From Laccaria trichodermophora (taxonomy: Eukaryota; Basidiomycota; Agaricomycetes; Agaricales; Hydnangiaceae), in the NCBI GenBank assembly GCA_018417955.1, contig JACTVC010000014.1, positions 496,001 through 560,000 on the forward strand: DNA of 64,000 nt, in the 5' to 3' direction. The position numbers and the translations under genes are program-made. Below the pieces are notes generated by a model that worked only from the letters and a program-made list of their open reading frames with translations, had not been told where the DNA came from and did not search any database. The number at the start of each line of letters is the position of its first letter. Position 1 is the first letter of the stretch. Shown here one piece after another: positions 45,421 to 58,283 of this stretch.

Positions 45421-48400
45421 GAATTGCAATCGAACCGATTAAGTGAAACAACAAACGTTCGAAATATGAGCAGAGAAAATCTGTGTCTTCCCCGTCAGCT
45501 AAACGTTTCGCACACACCTTTCAACTTGAGCATCTGCCAGTGGATTCTGGACCAAAGGCTTCCGCGACGGCGCGTTCTCTTCTGGACGCGTCGGAAAATG
45601 CCGGAAGACAGCTGCCGTATTTGGTCTTGTTGTCCTTCGCACCTGAGTCACAAAGAGAAATTGGGATCGACCCTCACAATTACCACGAAGACCCTCTCAC
45701 TGCCACTGACGTTCCTAGATGGACGACAGTCAGCAGTGGGTGAGTATCCGAGAACGCCATTCATTCGATCATCATCGTCTCTTGCGACAACGCTACTGTC
45801 GATGACTTGTATCTATGTTTGGAACCAAAATCTGATAGAAATTTATTGTCTGATTTACTGTCAAGCAGATTCCATTGCAACCTGCAGCTCCGCTGAAGGG
45901 CGTTACGTGGCTTACTTGTCTGTTACTTGCTATTGTGCACTTCTACGTCTGAGGGAATCAGCGAACTTGCCAAGAACTTGCGTGTTGCTAAGTGCAAGTC
46001 CGAGGTCGGTCTTTTTGCGTGGATGACATCAAAATCCCTCTGGCGTTCCCCATCCCCTCCTTGCTGCCGGCCATTGCCAGCAAGCCTTAGCTTCTTTTTC
46101 CGAGCTCCAGGAACGATTTTCTTCTGCTGCGCGACATCGTGTCAGGCGTTGGTACAGCGTATTCTATACAAACATGCTAATACGGTAAGGATCCATTCGT
46201 TGTTCCGCATCTCTCTCACGTCGAAACTTCAGTTTTCAAAGCTTCAAGCCCCTTGTGGTGTTCTCCGTTGTCTTCCGTTGTTTGATGAGGCATGAAATTA
46301 CCGCGCTTACGGTATTCATTTCCGACACCTTGAATGTACTACTTACTGATTCTTTACGCAACCTTTCCTTCACTACTACTTACAGGGCTAACGGCAAGCT
46401 AACGGCTAGGACGATTTCGCGCTTTCCGGTCTTTACACCTCTGATGTTCCCACTGACTCGGATACTCCGCAAGAATTTGACATTTGTTCGTGCCGATGTA
46501 ACACGCTTCGCCCTGTCAAAACTGACGGATGATATCGACTATTTTCTGTAGGGAACAGTCGGTCCTGAACTAGCTTACGAAGCCGCTATGATGCAGCTAT
46601 GTAAGTTATCTCAACTTATTTGTGACCAACTAATGGTAATTAAGTTAACCGCCGCTGTTCTAGCCTTTTCGTCACTCGACTATATGCTTTACTTTCTCGT
46701 CGACGGCTGTACAATATGACCCTAAAGCCTTCAAACCAGGATAGCAGTCGTCATTCGATGGAACAGGGTCGAACGTGGTGAGAAATTTCTTTGTCTGAAC
46801 TTACCAGCGTTCTTACAAACATACCTGTTGTCTCCGTCGACGTCCTTCATCAGCCTAGTTTCGGCTCAAGCTCAAACCAAGAGATGCTGTTACAACGCTT
46901 AATCCTTTCCCCCCGTGCTTAGCGGAGTCTTGAGACGCACGTTCGAAGCGCCCGGTCTCTCCATTCGTACACGACGAAATATGTCCATCCGAACCTGCGA
47001 GGCTCAGACAAGTCAGTATGTGTACCCCTTGCTTGCTACCCACCGCACCTTCACCCCCTCCGCGATTATGAACACAGAAAAGTTTATTGGCTTCCATCAT
47101 CTTGATCTACATCCAAGAGCGTTTAAAGAAGGATGATCCAGACCAGACGGATATAACGCCGAAAGTATACTTTACAGTGATCTCTTGCCGCCGTTCAATT
47201 GATCCAGTGGGCGCCGTACCCATCATAATCGAGGACAACTTTCAGTCTTCGCTTTGTGGGCCCTTTGAAGAAGGTTATACCTTAACTACCCGCCGAACAA
47301 TTGAATGCACGGACGCCCTACACAAGGGCCATCGGGTGATGGTACTGAGCTTATTTGACCTACATACCCATTTGACATCACATTCTGACAATCTATACGT
47401 CAGGTTACATAACGTGACAGTGGGCGCATATTTCATCTTCAAGCGCGGCGCGGTTTCACGACGGCGTCTTCAGCCTGTGAACAGTGCCGTGAACCTTGAG
47501 CAACATGCGATCATATCGTAACGGGTTTAATTTTTTCCTGGGGATACAACATCCTGGCGGACATCCAAGGATTAACGTTAGTCTGCGGCGGGCGTGCCGC
47601 TGGCATGTCGTGACGCGTAAGTCCTCCCACTCCACCACCCACAAGCCAAAGTTTGTTCTAGGGTTGTAACAGGAAACAGGCATAATGGACGAGTAAAATA
47701 AGCTTGGACGCCCAACGGGTTCGCACACATTTTGTTACAGGATCATTGGTCATGACCTCTGCTGCGCGTTATTACATGCGTGCCGTAAGCTCTTTGACAG
47801 AAAGCCCTTTCAAGTTGTGAGACAGGTAAGTGTCCGTTCTTTGACCCTTCTTTGTACAACTGATGGTGTTCAACGGCCCTCTCCCCCCCAGATGTCGCGT
47901 GTCAGTCTCGCGTGCAGATATTTCAAATCCACCCCCCAGATTTTCCTTCCTGCTGAGACCTCGATCTGGCAAGTTTAATATGTCCTCCTCGTGCTCGACG
48001 TCGCCTCCCTGCACTCTGGGCCTTAGAGCTCCACTGCCATGAGCCTGATCATATCCGCGAGTTTGCTCATAAGCGGAACCATCGATGTCGTAGAGGCGCC
48101 ACTGGCTTGGGGTTCTGCTACCCTGTTCGCCCTTTCATTCTGGTTTCCCTACCCCTAGTTTTTACGCATGCGAGTCGTCCCGGATTCCATGATTATCGGT
48201 TAGAAGGCCCTGCGCGTCTGGGCTGCCCCTCTCTGACCCTTGAAGATCAAGATCTTCGTATCACTTGGATCTCCTGGTGGTTGCCTCAATCTTCACGTCG
48301 GCACTGAGGCTTGGGAGATTCCCAGACGGAAATCCTTTTCGAGGTTGAGACCCTTTGTTTCCTTCATGCTCTGGTGTCCGGTAATTGTCTATAGGCCATT

Positions 48401-49572
48401 GACGCTCGAGTTACGGCTTCCCCTGTCTTACAGCGATTAGAACGTCATACAATAATCGTCTCGGACTCTGCACACCGGCCTACATCAATTCCAGGAAAAT
48501 CGGATGCGGGTTTACACGAGTCGATGTGCATGGAACATCGGACCGCAGAGGCCTATCACTGACGTGGTGTTCTACAATTTCCAAACGATTCACGCGTTTG
48601 GCGTGCTCTTGCCCTGCGTTCTTCATCATGGATTCATTTAGCGAGAACACGATAACTCAGCGTCAGATTCTTTCTCAGCGATACGATTAGGAGATCTACC
48701 AAGATTGTAAGAGGTGTTGCGTCAATGCTGAAGGTTGGCGTCAACTTTTGGGACACTCGTCATTGCTGGCGATTCGTTCTGGCCGTTTCATTGAAGATTT
48801 GTGGGTTGTTGCCGTTTCCTTTCATTTGGCTTAATTGTTGACTATACCGCTTTCTTCTAGCACACACAGATTCAGTCAAATGTATTCTAAAGTCAATAGA
48901 CGACTTCACAGATGACAGTTGGTTTCGCCGGACTTGCTCCGAGAAGTTGATGGTTAATCAAGCTTGAAGGCACCCACTCGCGAATCTACCCCACGGTCAA
49001 ACGACCCTGCGAGGTGCTTGAACTAGCCTATATATGCGCAGAGATGATCTCTTCATTGTCAAAAGCTCATTACTTATATGCTAAAGACAGTCCGTCCTAA
49101 TCGATTCATTATAAATTCTTTTGCAACATGGCGCACGCACGACAAGTTCAATACAACAAAACACCTCGGTTTTTCGCAACCGCCAGAGTGACGGCTTCCC
49201 CAGATTCTCCCTCCAGTGCGCCAGAAAGCTTGAAGGTACCGGCCCGCGCGAGAAGATGTCGTTTCTGAGTGATTGTCACTTTTCAAGACAATTTTAGTTG
49301 ACATGATTGACTTGCATTAGACTTGATCATGTCTTCTGCTTGCGTCCTAGTAGTGGCCTGGCTTGTGAAATCGTGAATGTTTTGGAATAATTTCCCCCAA
49401 TGGCGGCAATCGCCATCGATTGACCCGTTTTGGAAAGGATTTGCCTAGATGGGGAATGTGATTTGATGACTTACTTCACAGAAGATGTCACCGACGCTGC
49501 GTATAAAAATTCTGTTTTCTTGCCTGTCGTCTCTTGCTCTCTACCACAACAATCTCCCGTTCACTCCATATT
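45421..49572. other. Region with unresolved open frames
   Basis: An open stretch at 45483-45742 (words FAHTFQLEHLPVDSG and IDPHNYHEDPL) looks protein-like and ends at a splice-donor-like GTGAGT. A later stretch (45868-45950) could end in a hydrophobic tail (TWLTCLLLAIVHFYV), but I could not join them in frame. A 144-codon frame at 47087-47521 has no in-frame ATG near its start. 47.6-49.5 kb shows nothing I can support. The last 300 bp contains the promoter of the Pumilio-family gene. Confidence 0.35.
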
Positions 49573-52318
49573 ATGCTCCATCCCACCGACAATTCCCAGC
49601 ACTTTCTCTCCCTCTATGGCCCAACTCCGCCTCAGGTTCGCGCTCGACAGCCCTCTGGTCTTTCTGGTTCGATCTGGGCTCCACAACCACAGCCATCGGT
49701 AGCGACGTGGCCAAAAGCATTGGACTCCTTTTCACGCGTCGCAGAGAGAGATTCTGAGCAGCTTTTGCGCTTAGATTCTCGCACTGCGGCCAATTTACCG
49801 ATCGTCAGTCGGGAGGACGTTTTTGGAGCTCCTCCAACCTCCAATTCTGGTTCCAGAGAAATCGGTGCCATCGGAGATGGTAGGATCAGGAACGCCCTGG
49901 ATTGCGAGGACACTGTATGCGCTTTTTTCTCTTTTTTTCTCGTCAGAGTTTATCTGATCTGTCAATCGCAGCATGTTGAACAACTTCTTCGTACTCTGAA
50001 CCTCAATTCTCCTGCACCGCCTCCTCAAAAGCCAGCCATCGGCTTGAATGTCGATACATCTCCAAGCTCTCCTGATTTTTCTCCTGCTTCCGTATCCTCC
50101 GCTCTTTTGACACCCACCGATCTTTCTCCTGTCCGCTCTTTTGAGTTAAAATTTCCTGCTCAGTATGAACACGGACAACACCAACCTTATTTCTCTCAAT
50201 CTTCCTTGCTTTTTGAGAACGGTTCTCCCGGAAAGCATCAGGATACGCTTGTCGCTCATTCTCCTTCTTACCCGCACTTCTCTCATTCCAATCAGCCCTC
50301 CAATGCTTTTCCTTTCTTTGAACCGTTCACTGAGCCACCTACCCCTGCTCCAATTAACTCTGTTCATACTCAGTACCACCCAGCATCCCCTACGTCGCTT
50401 CCTCATTCTCTCTACAGCTCACCTTTACCTCCTCGTCGTATGGAATCGGCCAGGCCCTCACCTATGGATTGGCGCTTAACGCAGCAGCTTCAACAACAGC
50501 CGGCGTCTACTCACCCTGACTGGCGCCTCGCCTGTGAAAAAAACTTTGGTATAAATGCTCAAGAAGATTCTCTCCGCTCATCGTTCAGCTACCAGCAGTC
50601 GACGGCTTCTCAAGCATTCCAGTCTTCGCATGAGGTGCGTCATTTTCTTGTCATTCTCCAAGCTAAAAGTAATTATATATGCGCATTTCGTCCTGTCCCA
50701 GCCAATCAACTTTCTCTCCCTCTTACATCCTTCGTCGTCTCCGCCTTATCATGTCTTCGTCGCACGCATCATCAAATCGTCGGACCAACAGGCGTCGATC
50801 TTTCTTCAACAGAAGCTCAAGGTCGCTGACGTCGAAGAACGTGCCAAGATTGTCGATGCTATCTGTGCCAGAGGGTTCGAAATGATGGCTCATCGGTAGG
50901 TGTCGACTACATCATTTTACTGTTTGCTGCGGGGCTGATCGCTGTCTCTGATAGCTTCGGCAACTGGGCAGTCCAGCGGTGCCTTGAAGCGGCAGCGACT
51001 GCTGAAGAACGCCGAAAGATAGTGTCGTGCATGAGGTAAGCCACCTCTACACTTTCACACTCCTTTCCTCACAACATTATTCAGAGGCCGTATCGTGGAT
51101 CTGGCCACCAATTGCTATGGCTGTCACGTATTGCAGAAGGCGCTCGACTGTGAAGAGGATATTCGTTTGTTGATCGTCTCCGAGTTGCTTCTCGGAGATC
51201 CAGCACAAACGCTTGTGAACAAGCATGCCTCCCACGTCTGGAGCAAGGTAAGCCACCCACAATTATAAATCTTGATTTTGTCTCATGACTATTCCAGATC
51301 ATGGAATTGTCGTGGACACCCCCCGCCCCGCCCATCTTTGCATAGTAAGTCTGTCCTACAAAGTACGTTGCCGAGGCTTATCGATATCTCGACACAGCGT
51401 CAACAAGTCCCTGAAGGGCAAGTGGGCCTCGCTTGCCTGTCATGAGACTGGCTCCCTCGTCGTGCAGGTAAGTCGTCATTGTTTAATCGGTGTTGTATCA
51501 TCCAATCACTGTGCACCTTGTTAGCATGCGTTCGAAAACCTTGAGGCTGAAGCCAAGGATGGAATTGTTGACGAGTTGCTGAACCAAGGACCGGCGGTTT
51601 TCAGCGAAGTTACCAAGAACCAGTGGGGCTCTTATTGCGTACAGCATAGTCAGTCATCTTTCTAGCCTTCTAAATGTTCACCAGCCCTCATTCCCTGGCC
51701 GATAGTCCTGGAACATGGGTCTGATAAGCATCGTCGCATGACACTGGATCACCTCCTGGATGGCCTGTTGGAATTCGCTACAAGCGAGCAAGGTGCAAAG
51801 TCGGTAACGAAGGCTCTCAAGGAAGGTGGCAAGGATACTTTGGATAAGGTTGTAAAGCGTATGTGCGAACCAGCAAAAGGGTAAGTTACTGAGATCGTCG
51901 GCTCCGCTTTGGGCAGTTGTGCTGATTGTATCTCACTTACACGCCCAGTGCTCGCCGAGCCATGATCGTCGACCTAGCCCTCTCTGTTACAGGAAGTCAA
52001 CTGATCGCCAGCGTCCTGCCTACCGTGTGTCCCTTGATCTCTTCAATTTTCCTCATAAGGCTGAATCGGAATCTTGACAGGCGGACAAGGATCAGCGAGC
52101 GCTCCTTTACGAGTGTATTCGCGGCCACATCGTCACCTTACGTGGCTGCAAGACTGGTTCCAAGGTCATTTGGCTATTGTACGTCTGGATTACCCTCTGA
52201 TCCCCCACTCTCGCTGAACACCGTCAAACTTTGTGTAGCGACAGAATGGTTCGGCCTCCGAATCTTGTCAATTAAGCTCTGATTGACTCTTATCTAGCGC
52301 GCCTACTACGGCTATTGA
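49573..52318 (+). CDS. Pumilio-family (PUF) RNA-binding protein
   Basis: Thirteen exons and twelve introns of 49-67 nt give 687 residues exactly in frame from the ATG at 49573 (MLHPTDNSQ) to the TGA at 52316. PUF proteins bind 3' UTRs and control mRNA decay or translation. The N-terminal 330 residues are Ser/Pro/Gln-rich and disordered-looking. The helical repeats start near residue 340. Repeat-like cores include FGNWAVQRCLE (about 401), NCYGCHVLQKALD (435), HASHVWSKIME (475), HETGSLVVQHAFE (511), NQWGSYCVQHILEHG (552) and EQGAKSVTKALKEG (590). Only some retain the N/S-Y/x-x-V-Q type RNA-contact triplet, so the base code may be partly degenerate. The penultimate exon (52239-52248) is just 10 nt. 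The closing RMRAYYGY is typical of this fungal subgroup as I remember it. Expressed housekeeping gene, most likely. Confidence 0.9.
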
Positions 52319-53346
52319 AGACTGCGTGGTCACCTCACGACCTGTCCTTTGGCTGCTCTCTTTCGGACCGTGCACCAGCCAGCCTGAAGATCTCAAATGT
52401 CTTGGACTTATCTCAACGCTATCAATGTGGCCGCTTGCAAAATTATATCCTCCCATCGGACCTTCATCACAAGCAACATCATCGCCATTGTCCCAAAAGG
52501 TATCCAATGCATCAGTTCACAAACATCATCAACAATCCATTGCATTCTCGGAAAATCTCGCACAGACGCATATCCATCCTCGAACTTTCTTTATCATCAA
52601 ACCATTGCAAGTCTTGTTTCTAATTTCACGCAAGTATCCATATTTTCCATTCGTCGCTTATACATAACTTCTATGCTTCCTTATACATAAAACCATCATC
52701 CTGCATTTACATTATTTCTTTCGGCTTCTTTTCTTTCTTATATTCTCAACCGCATTTTATCGATCATTTTATCTTCTCCTATCCTGCACTCCCTTCATCA
52801 GCATTGCCAGCATCCCCATCCTCACCCTCATCGTCAAACTCTCATCATCAATTATGATATCCCTCCTCATCCACTGCGGACTCTTCGAGCTCACGCCGTG
52901 TAATCATCCTGTTTTGTACCGTCTTTGAGACGTTGTCATTTTACTACCTCACTGTCTTTTGCATACTACCCTGTCCTGTTGTCGCATAGCACTTGTCACA
53001 TAGAAATTGAAATCATATATGTTGTCGATTTTTGTCAAGTTGCCAGTGTGTCTGTTATGATTCGCACTCACAAGACTCATGGTAAGTTTGGAGTAGACCG
53101 AGAATTTACACAAAGACATACCGATTGTAGCATTACGTCTAAGAACGCGTTCACCTCACCAGTGACCAGTGACTACATATTGGAGCTATTTTGCAACACT
53201 GGGGCGTGCGGCTACATACTTGGCGCCCACTGGTTATGGGCCGGGCGCCGGTGACATGTTTGACAACGGGGTGTAACAGCTTTGTGACTTGCGTTTCTTC
53301 AACTCACCACCATCATCACCGCCAGCAACAACGACAACGAAGAACA
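52319..53346. other. Intergenic region between PUF and Tra2-like genes
   Basis: Pyrimidine-rich 3' flank of the PUF gene (52.3-52.9 kb) and the promoter and 5' UTR of the Tra2-like gene. A run of CACCATCATCACCGCCAGCAACAACG-type triplets lies just before the Tra2-like start. No gene seen. Confidence 0.5.
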
Positions 53347-54811
53347 ATGGATGACGGTACGTTCCCAGCATCAGCCACGACGACATCGAGCCCTTCAGTC
53401 GATCTTTTCTTCTTCCCACCGCCGCCAGGCCGAGCAGTTTCAGTATCATACCTGTCCACGGGTTATTCAACACCATGACTTTCCTCAGTTCTTCGTTGGC
53501 TAACGGCCGACATGCGGCATACGCCACGTCGAAAAAAAAAGAGACAAGTAATATCGCTTGGCAATGTGTGTGGGGAATGGACTCATTCATGAGCTCCATT
53601 CCTTTCACTTGTTCGCATGGACGACCGTGACGGCGGCTTTTTCAGTTTTCAGTTCAACCCCGCCGGTTACACAGCACACTTTGTCGTCAGCCCTCTGCCC
53701 AATCAGTATCTTTTGCAACCCAACCCGCCCTGACGTTTTTTTCGCTTCCTTAACCCTTCAGCCTGGCAATCAGACATCGCGCCTACTGGCATAAGCATTC
53801 CGACCCATGAAGCGGGTTTGGGTGCGGCACCTATGTCTGCCGAAGACTGGTCCACCAATGGCAATGCTGGCCGCTCGCCTTTGAGGGATCCACCTCCCAG
53901 GAGGTCTAGCAGGAGCAGAAGCCCTGGACCTCCGAGGGATGATCGAGGAAGGTCAGTCACTTTCTTGTTTTTTTTTTGGGCGCTTTGCAGACTGTTCACG
54001 GCACTTTCCACCTCGTTATTGAACACAATTGATTAGTCGTGCCAGCGATGGTGGTCAAAATCCCGGAAATAATCTTCACGTTTCTGGACTCAGTCATAAG
54101 GTTGACACCCGAGACCTTGAAGCTGCCTTTGCAAAAATTGGACGGGTGAGTGTCTGTTTCCTTACTCATCTTTTTCTGGGGTGCAATGTTGTCGCCCCGC
54201 GGTGTCGTTGTCTTGCCGTGGCTTCTTCATCGCTTACTACGTTCTATCGCTGAATATCTGCCTTTAGGTCAAGAAGGCCTCTGTCATGTATGATCCCCAC
54301 ACCCGCGAGTCCCGTGGGTTCGGGTTCGTCACGATGGAGACAGCTGAGGAAGCTGAAGCTGCCGTCACGGCCCTGAATGCAACGGATCTCATGGGGAAAG
54401 TGATGAATGTCGAAAAGGTGAATTTTAGTTATGTCCCTCTGCTATGCTTTCACTGAGTATCATCACAGGCTCGCCGCGGACGTGCTAGGACCCCGACGCC
54501 CGGACGATACTACGGACCACCCAAGAGAGGCGACTGTGAGCTCACCTTAGTTTTTTTGTTTGTATCATTAGCTGAGACCTCCAGCCGATACAGTTGAGCG
54601 ACCTTACGATCCTAGGCCGTACGACAGCCGCTACCGTGAATACGACGACCGTGGTGGACGAGGCGGACGTGGTGGACGTTATGATGACCACCGTGGCGGC
54701 GGCGGCAGTTTCAGAGACCACGACCGACACAGGGACTATGACAGAGACCACCGCGACCGTGATCGTTACAGGGACGACAGGGGTGGAAGGTACGATGATA
54801 GGAGGTACTGA
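53347..54811 (+). CDS. tra2: Tra2-like SR splicing factor
   Basis: Six exons (53347-53356, 53762-53951, 54037-54145, 54268-54417, 54469-54535, 54585-54811) give 250 residues in frame. Tra2 proteins are nuclear RS-domain factors binding GAA-rich splicing enhancers. The N-terminus MDDAWQSD leads to a short RS stretch (PPRRSSRSRSPGPP, about residues 50-63). One RRM follows with RNP2 LHVSGL (about 84) and RNP1 RGFGFVTM (about 124), then RRGRARTPTPGRYYGPPKRG, the signature linker of Tra2 proteins. The C-terminus is Arg/Gly/Asp/Tyr-rich (DRDHRDRDRYRDD). Only 10 coding bases are in exon 1 and the first intron is 405 nt, long for this genome. The last acceptor was chosen at 54584 because the nearer TAG at 54571 breaks the frame. 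Confidence 0.9.
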
Positions 54812-55011
54812 GCGGTTTTGCTGTGTCTGAAAAAATTATGTCGATTTGTTGCGACTGCGTCTTTTATCCTCTTCTGTTTCTGTTTATTGCCTGTGTTTAA
54901 TCGTTGCATGTAAATATGAGTCGCTATGAGATTTGCTCTTCGTCTTTGCATGTGAGTTGGTAAACATGTCGTTCATGGCTATCCTACTTATACAAGGTCT
55001 ATACGCTTGAA

Positions 55012-55374
55012 TGTTTGGCGAGGTGCTAATGGTCAAACAACACGACGCGCCCACGTGAGGGTGAGTCACAGCTCTCAAAACATGAGGCCTGAGGGCTTCG
55101 TTCATCAAATCTCCATTGTTCTGCAAATGTGGCCAGTGGCCGGTGGCCTCGAATTGTGGCCTTGATTTCTGGCCTTGATATATAACGCAGCTTCAAGTAA
55201 TGTAAGTTCAGTTTATTAATACTCGCAATGGCGAAGCTCACCAGCAGTTTTTCACAAAACACAGTTGCGCCTTCGTCGCCGTTGTCTTCACCCCCTGCGA
55301 CGCCGACTAAACCTTTGCGATCTCAGGACGCACAACCCGATTGTCCATTATCGCCCCTCTCGTCGCCATCGGCT
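55012..55374 (+). repeat. FunK1 promoter and 5' coding segment, copy 2
   Basis: Inverted copy of 20539-20899. It carries the same GGCC-rich upstream block, the TATA element, the ATG (55228) and the first codons (MAKLTSSFSQNTVAPSS), then stops matching at 55374. Confidence 0.85.
55187..55196 (+). promoter_or_regulatory. TATA box of the chimeric gene
   Basis: GATATATAAC, about 35-40 bp before the ATG at 55228, in the duplicated promoter segment. Confidence 0.5.
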
Positions 55375-56471
55375 GACGGTTATGATGAATGGAAGAACGG
55401 TAAGGAATGTTTTCACTTCAAATCTGTTCTTCTACTCATTCACGCATTGTTTAGTACCAAGGAGTCTTTGTAGCGCAATCCACTCGCGGGTGCCCATATC
55501 TCGGTAGCACTATTTCTGACCTGTACGTCCGTCCTCCCCTTGACCCAATCTCGCTGTTTGAACATTTCTTTCCAGAGACAATTCGACATTTTCTTATTTT
55601 CAAGACAAACGTAGGCAATCGGCGTCCTCTGATCGTAACGAACCAACTAAACCTGCCGCCGCCAAACTTGTTTTCTTCCCCGAAAACGCTCTGAAATCGT
55701 CCATCACGCTTGAACAGGACAGGGGGAACGAACAGCTCGTGCATGCCGCCAAACTTATAGAGTATGGGTGCTCACGCTTTCTGAACAACATGTATGGCCA
55801 TCATTTACCATACATCAATCATTCAATTCTGATTGAAAAATGCACACACAGATCTGGGCATCCATCATCCCGGAAGTAGCCCCCTCCCGCTTATTAGCAA
55901 CCCTCGACCTAACGGCGCCCATCGTCGCATTCAACCGACCATCACCCACCTGCTCTTCGGCGGGCTCTTGACGAGCGCAAATTCTGACCATAGCAACCTC
56001 TTCCCTTTTGGATATTCTGCCCTTTTTGCCGCCCATGCTTGTGACACTTGATTTGTTGGGGAGGTTGGTGAGGGATCAGACGTTCGTCACTGCTCCGGAC
56101 TGTTGTGGAGTTGGTGAGGATCATGGTGGGGGGAAACCAATGTTGTTACCGCCAGGTACATCTTTCTGGCCTACAAAGCTGAGGATTCTGGTGGGCCAGT
56201 AGGCGATGCGTAAATTATTTTCTCTGTTTTGCTAATTTACTTCTCCCTGTGTCAATTGCTGGACAATCGCAATAGATTTTATGAGAACTGGACAGTGGTA
56301 AAAAAAGCCGTCAAATCAGTGTCAAAGAACACTGACAAAGACACTAAAGTACTAACTGCTCAGACACCGTCTGAGACAGTGCAAGTACGGCGAACTGCCG
56401 CTATTGATCCTGCCAAGATCTGCTGCGATCCGCTCCCGCATTTGGATTTGAGTGATGAATTGCACTTGTAA
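55228..56471 (+). CDS. Chimeric gene headed by a FunK1 5' end
   Basis: Exon 1 (55228-55399) starts with the FunK1-derived leader and after about 49 codons changes to unrelated sequence (DGYDEWKN). Downstream, protein-like open stretches with plausible introns follow: YQGVFVAQSTRGCPYLGST (about 55455-55525); a longer segment with SYFQDKRRQSASSDRNEPTK and EQDRGNEQLVHAAKLIE (about 55577-55760); and a last exon with RFYENWTVVKKAVKSVSKN ending DLSDELHL at 56471. I could not make every junction agree in phase (exon 1 ends one base into a codon), so the exact structure is open. No kinase motifs are present. It may be a host gene that acquired a new promoter and N-terminus, or a non-functional fusion. 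Confidence 0.4.
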
Positions 56472-57279
56472 TTCCCCTCGAAGGCCTATTTTACGCATCG
56501 AAAGAAGGGGCCTTAAAGGCAATTTGCCGGTTCGAACCGTCACGCCTGAGGTGAAGATTCCTTTGGGCACCATAAGAGATGCAGATGAAGGTCACTGACT
56601 TCGGTGCCTTTAGATTAGTAGGTAAGGCGTGACGGGCGAAACACCTAGAAAGGAATTGAGTTTTGACATTTACAAAAGCCCGTATAAGCCCTGAATGTTG
56701 CCTAGTACTCAGTCGACAACTTCAATAAAATAATGGCAAAGATAAGTGTGCAGAAATATTCCATGACATCTCAACCTGTCAACCATGCCCATCTACTGAC
56801 AAAAATCTGGGGCCACAACATCGGCAATATATGCCAGGTTGTGCCCGGCACAAAGTTGAACTTGTGCAACTTCCAGAATTGGACCCAGACTACTGCAGCT
56901 ACGACACCCATCACTACTTTCCACCCTGTCTCACGGACGTGAATCATCCCATACAACAGAGCGACCCAAGCAGCAAAGATAATGAGAAGGCCAAGATATC
57001 TAATCGTGACCTTGGCGGCATGTCCTAAGTGGGCTGAAATAATTGTTGAAAGTGAGTTAGAAAGGAAAGAGTAGATGGATCGGCTCTGAGCTACTTACTA
57101 AAGAGCTCTATGCGGATATGGCGACCTCGAATCTCATCATCACGATACATTGATTGCCACTGATCTGGTGTGAGCTTATGTCTGCGCCTAAGCTTCTGGA
57201 GCTTCCCATCGACTTGGATCTATCGGTCATGTAAGTTGTGCTTGAGTTAGATTCTTTCGATGATTTACTTACATAGGCT

Positions 57280-57288
57280 GACTGTGCA
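57280..57288. repeat. 9-bp target-site duplication, left (GACTGTGCA)
   Basis: Identical to 59982-59990, directly outside the terminal inverted repeats. Confidence 0.9.
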
Positions 57289-57330
57289 GGATAAAACTAT
57301 TGAGAAACCCCCTTTCCGCGGAAACCCCCC
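57289..57330 (+). repeat. Left terminal inverted repeat
   Basis: Starts GGATAAAACTATTGAGAAAC. Matches the reverse complement of 59940-59981 at 40 of 42 positions. Confidence 0.88.
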
Positions 57331-57671
57331 GGGTTTCCGAGGCAATTAGAGAAATCCCTGACTTTTGCGTATTTAAACTTCCGGCCATACTCCGGCTGAG
57401 TGGGCGGCTTACATCATTGCATTACTGATCACTTGCTAATGTTACAATAAGACACCTGCCTACGTCTACTAAGAGACTAAGGTAACTAAAAAGTATACCT
57501 CGACAGATCAGTGAATGAAGGTAGCAAATGTGTAACTAAGCTGAGGGAGGACGGCCTACAGCGGATCGGGTTGGTGTGATGAAAGGTAGAGTGGTCGTGC
57601 TAAGAAGGATTATGTAAAGTCTCCATATTCCGGTGTTCAAACACTTGACTGTCGAGAACAAGAAGACAGCA

Positions 57672-58062
57672 TCAGGTAAGATATCCCTGGGTTGACCAGG
57701 CCATTGTAAGGGAGGCGGAAGTGAAGTGTGCGAATTTTAGGGAGGGTACAGGGTCGGATATGGATGGATGCGAGTTAAGTAAATTGGATGACGTTGAATG
57801 GATTTGGGTGAAGAGTTTGTCGGGCGCGAATGCGTGTGTGATGAACGTGTTTTCATTCTCGAACTGAGTCTGGGAGGTGAATCCGGGAAGACTTTTGGCG
57901 GCTGAGGCGAAAGCGAGCACAAGCTGCGCTGGAGGTGGGTGGGGGAAGACGGCGGCAATAAGGAAAGATGAAGAGAAGTCGGTTTGGGGCGCGATTACTA
58001 GAGGTGCGAAGGGGAGCGCGAGGTTGAAAAGGAGGAAGATTAGAGGTGAGAGGAAACGCGGT
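57672..58062 (-). other. Protein-like open stretch inside the TIR element
   Basis: About 130 minus-strand codons without a stop, beginning with hydrophobic residues (SPLIFLLFNLALPFAPLVI), then AAVFPHPPPAQLVLAFASAA, and ending WSTQGYLT. No in-frame ATG lies at its head (a TGA precedes it), so it looks like a captured exon or gene piece. Not recognised. Confidence 0.35.
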
Positions 58063-58248
58063 CATGGGGCAAGAAAGGTGTGGTGGAGATGGGTAAAAAA
58101 AGTTGTGTTTGAGTTGTGTTTGAGTGCCGAAACCTCACCCAAAATTCAGGGTGGTACTGAGCGATTGACTAACGACGAGAGACGAGTGCCCGAGCTTGAA
58201 GTCTCCGCCGGAACGCAACACTGAACCTACCACAGGTCGGTGGGTGGT

Positions 58249-58250
58249 GG

Positions 58251-58282
<32 letters not shown>

Positions 58283-58283
58283 G
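58249..58283. repeat. TTG trinucleotide microsatellite
   Basis: About eleven TTG/TGT units in a row inside the TIR element. Confidence 0.9.

Noticed and set aside
47087..47521. 144-codon plus-strand open frame
   Set aside because: No in-frame ATG until far inside, no domain and no supporting splice sites; left as an unresolved open stretch.
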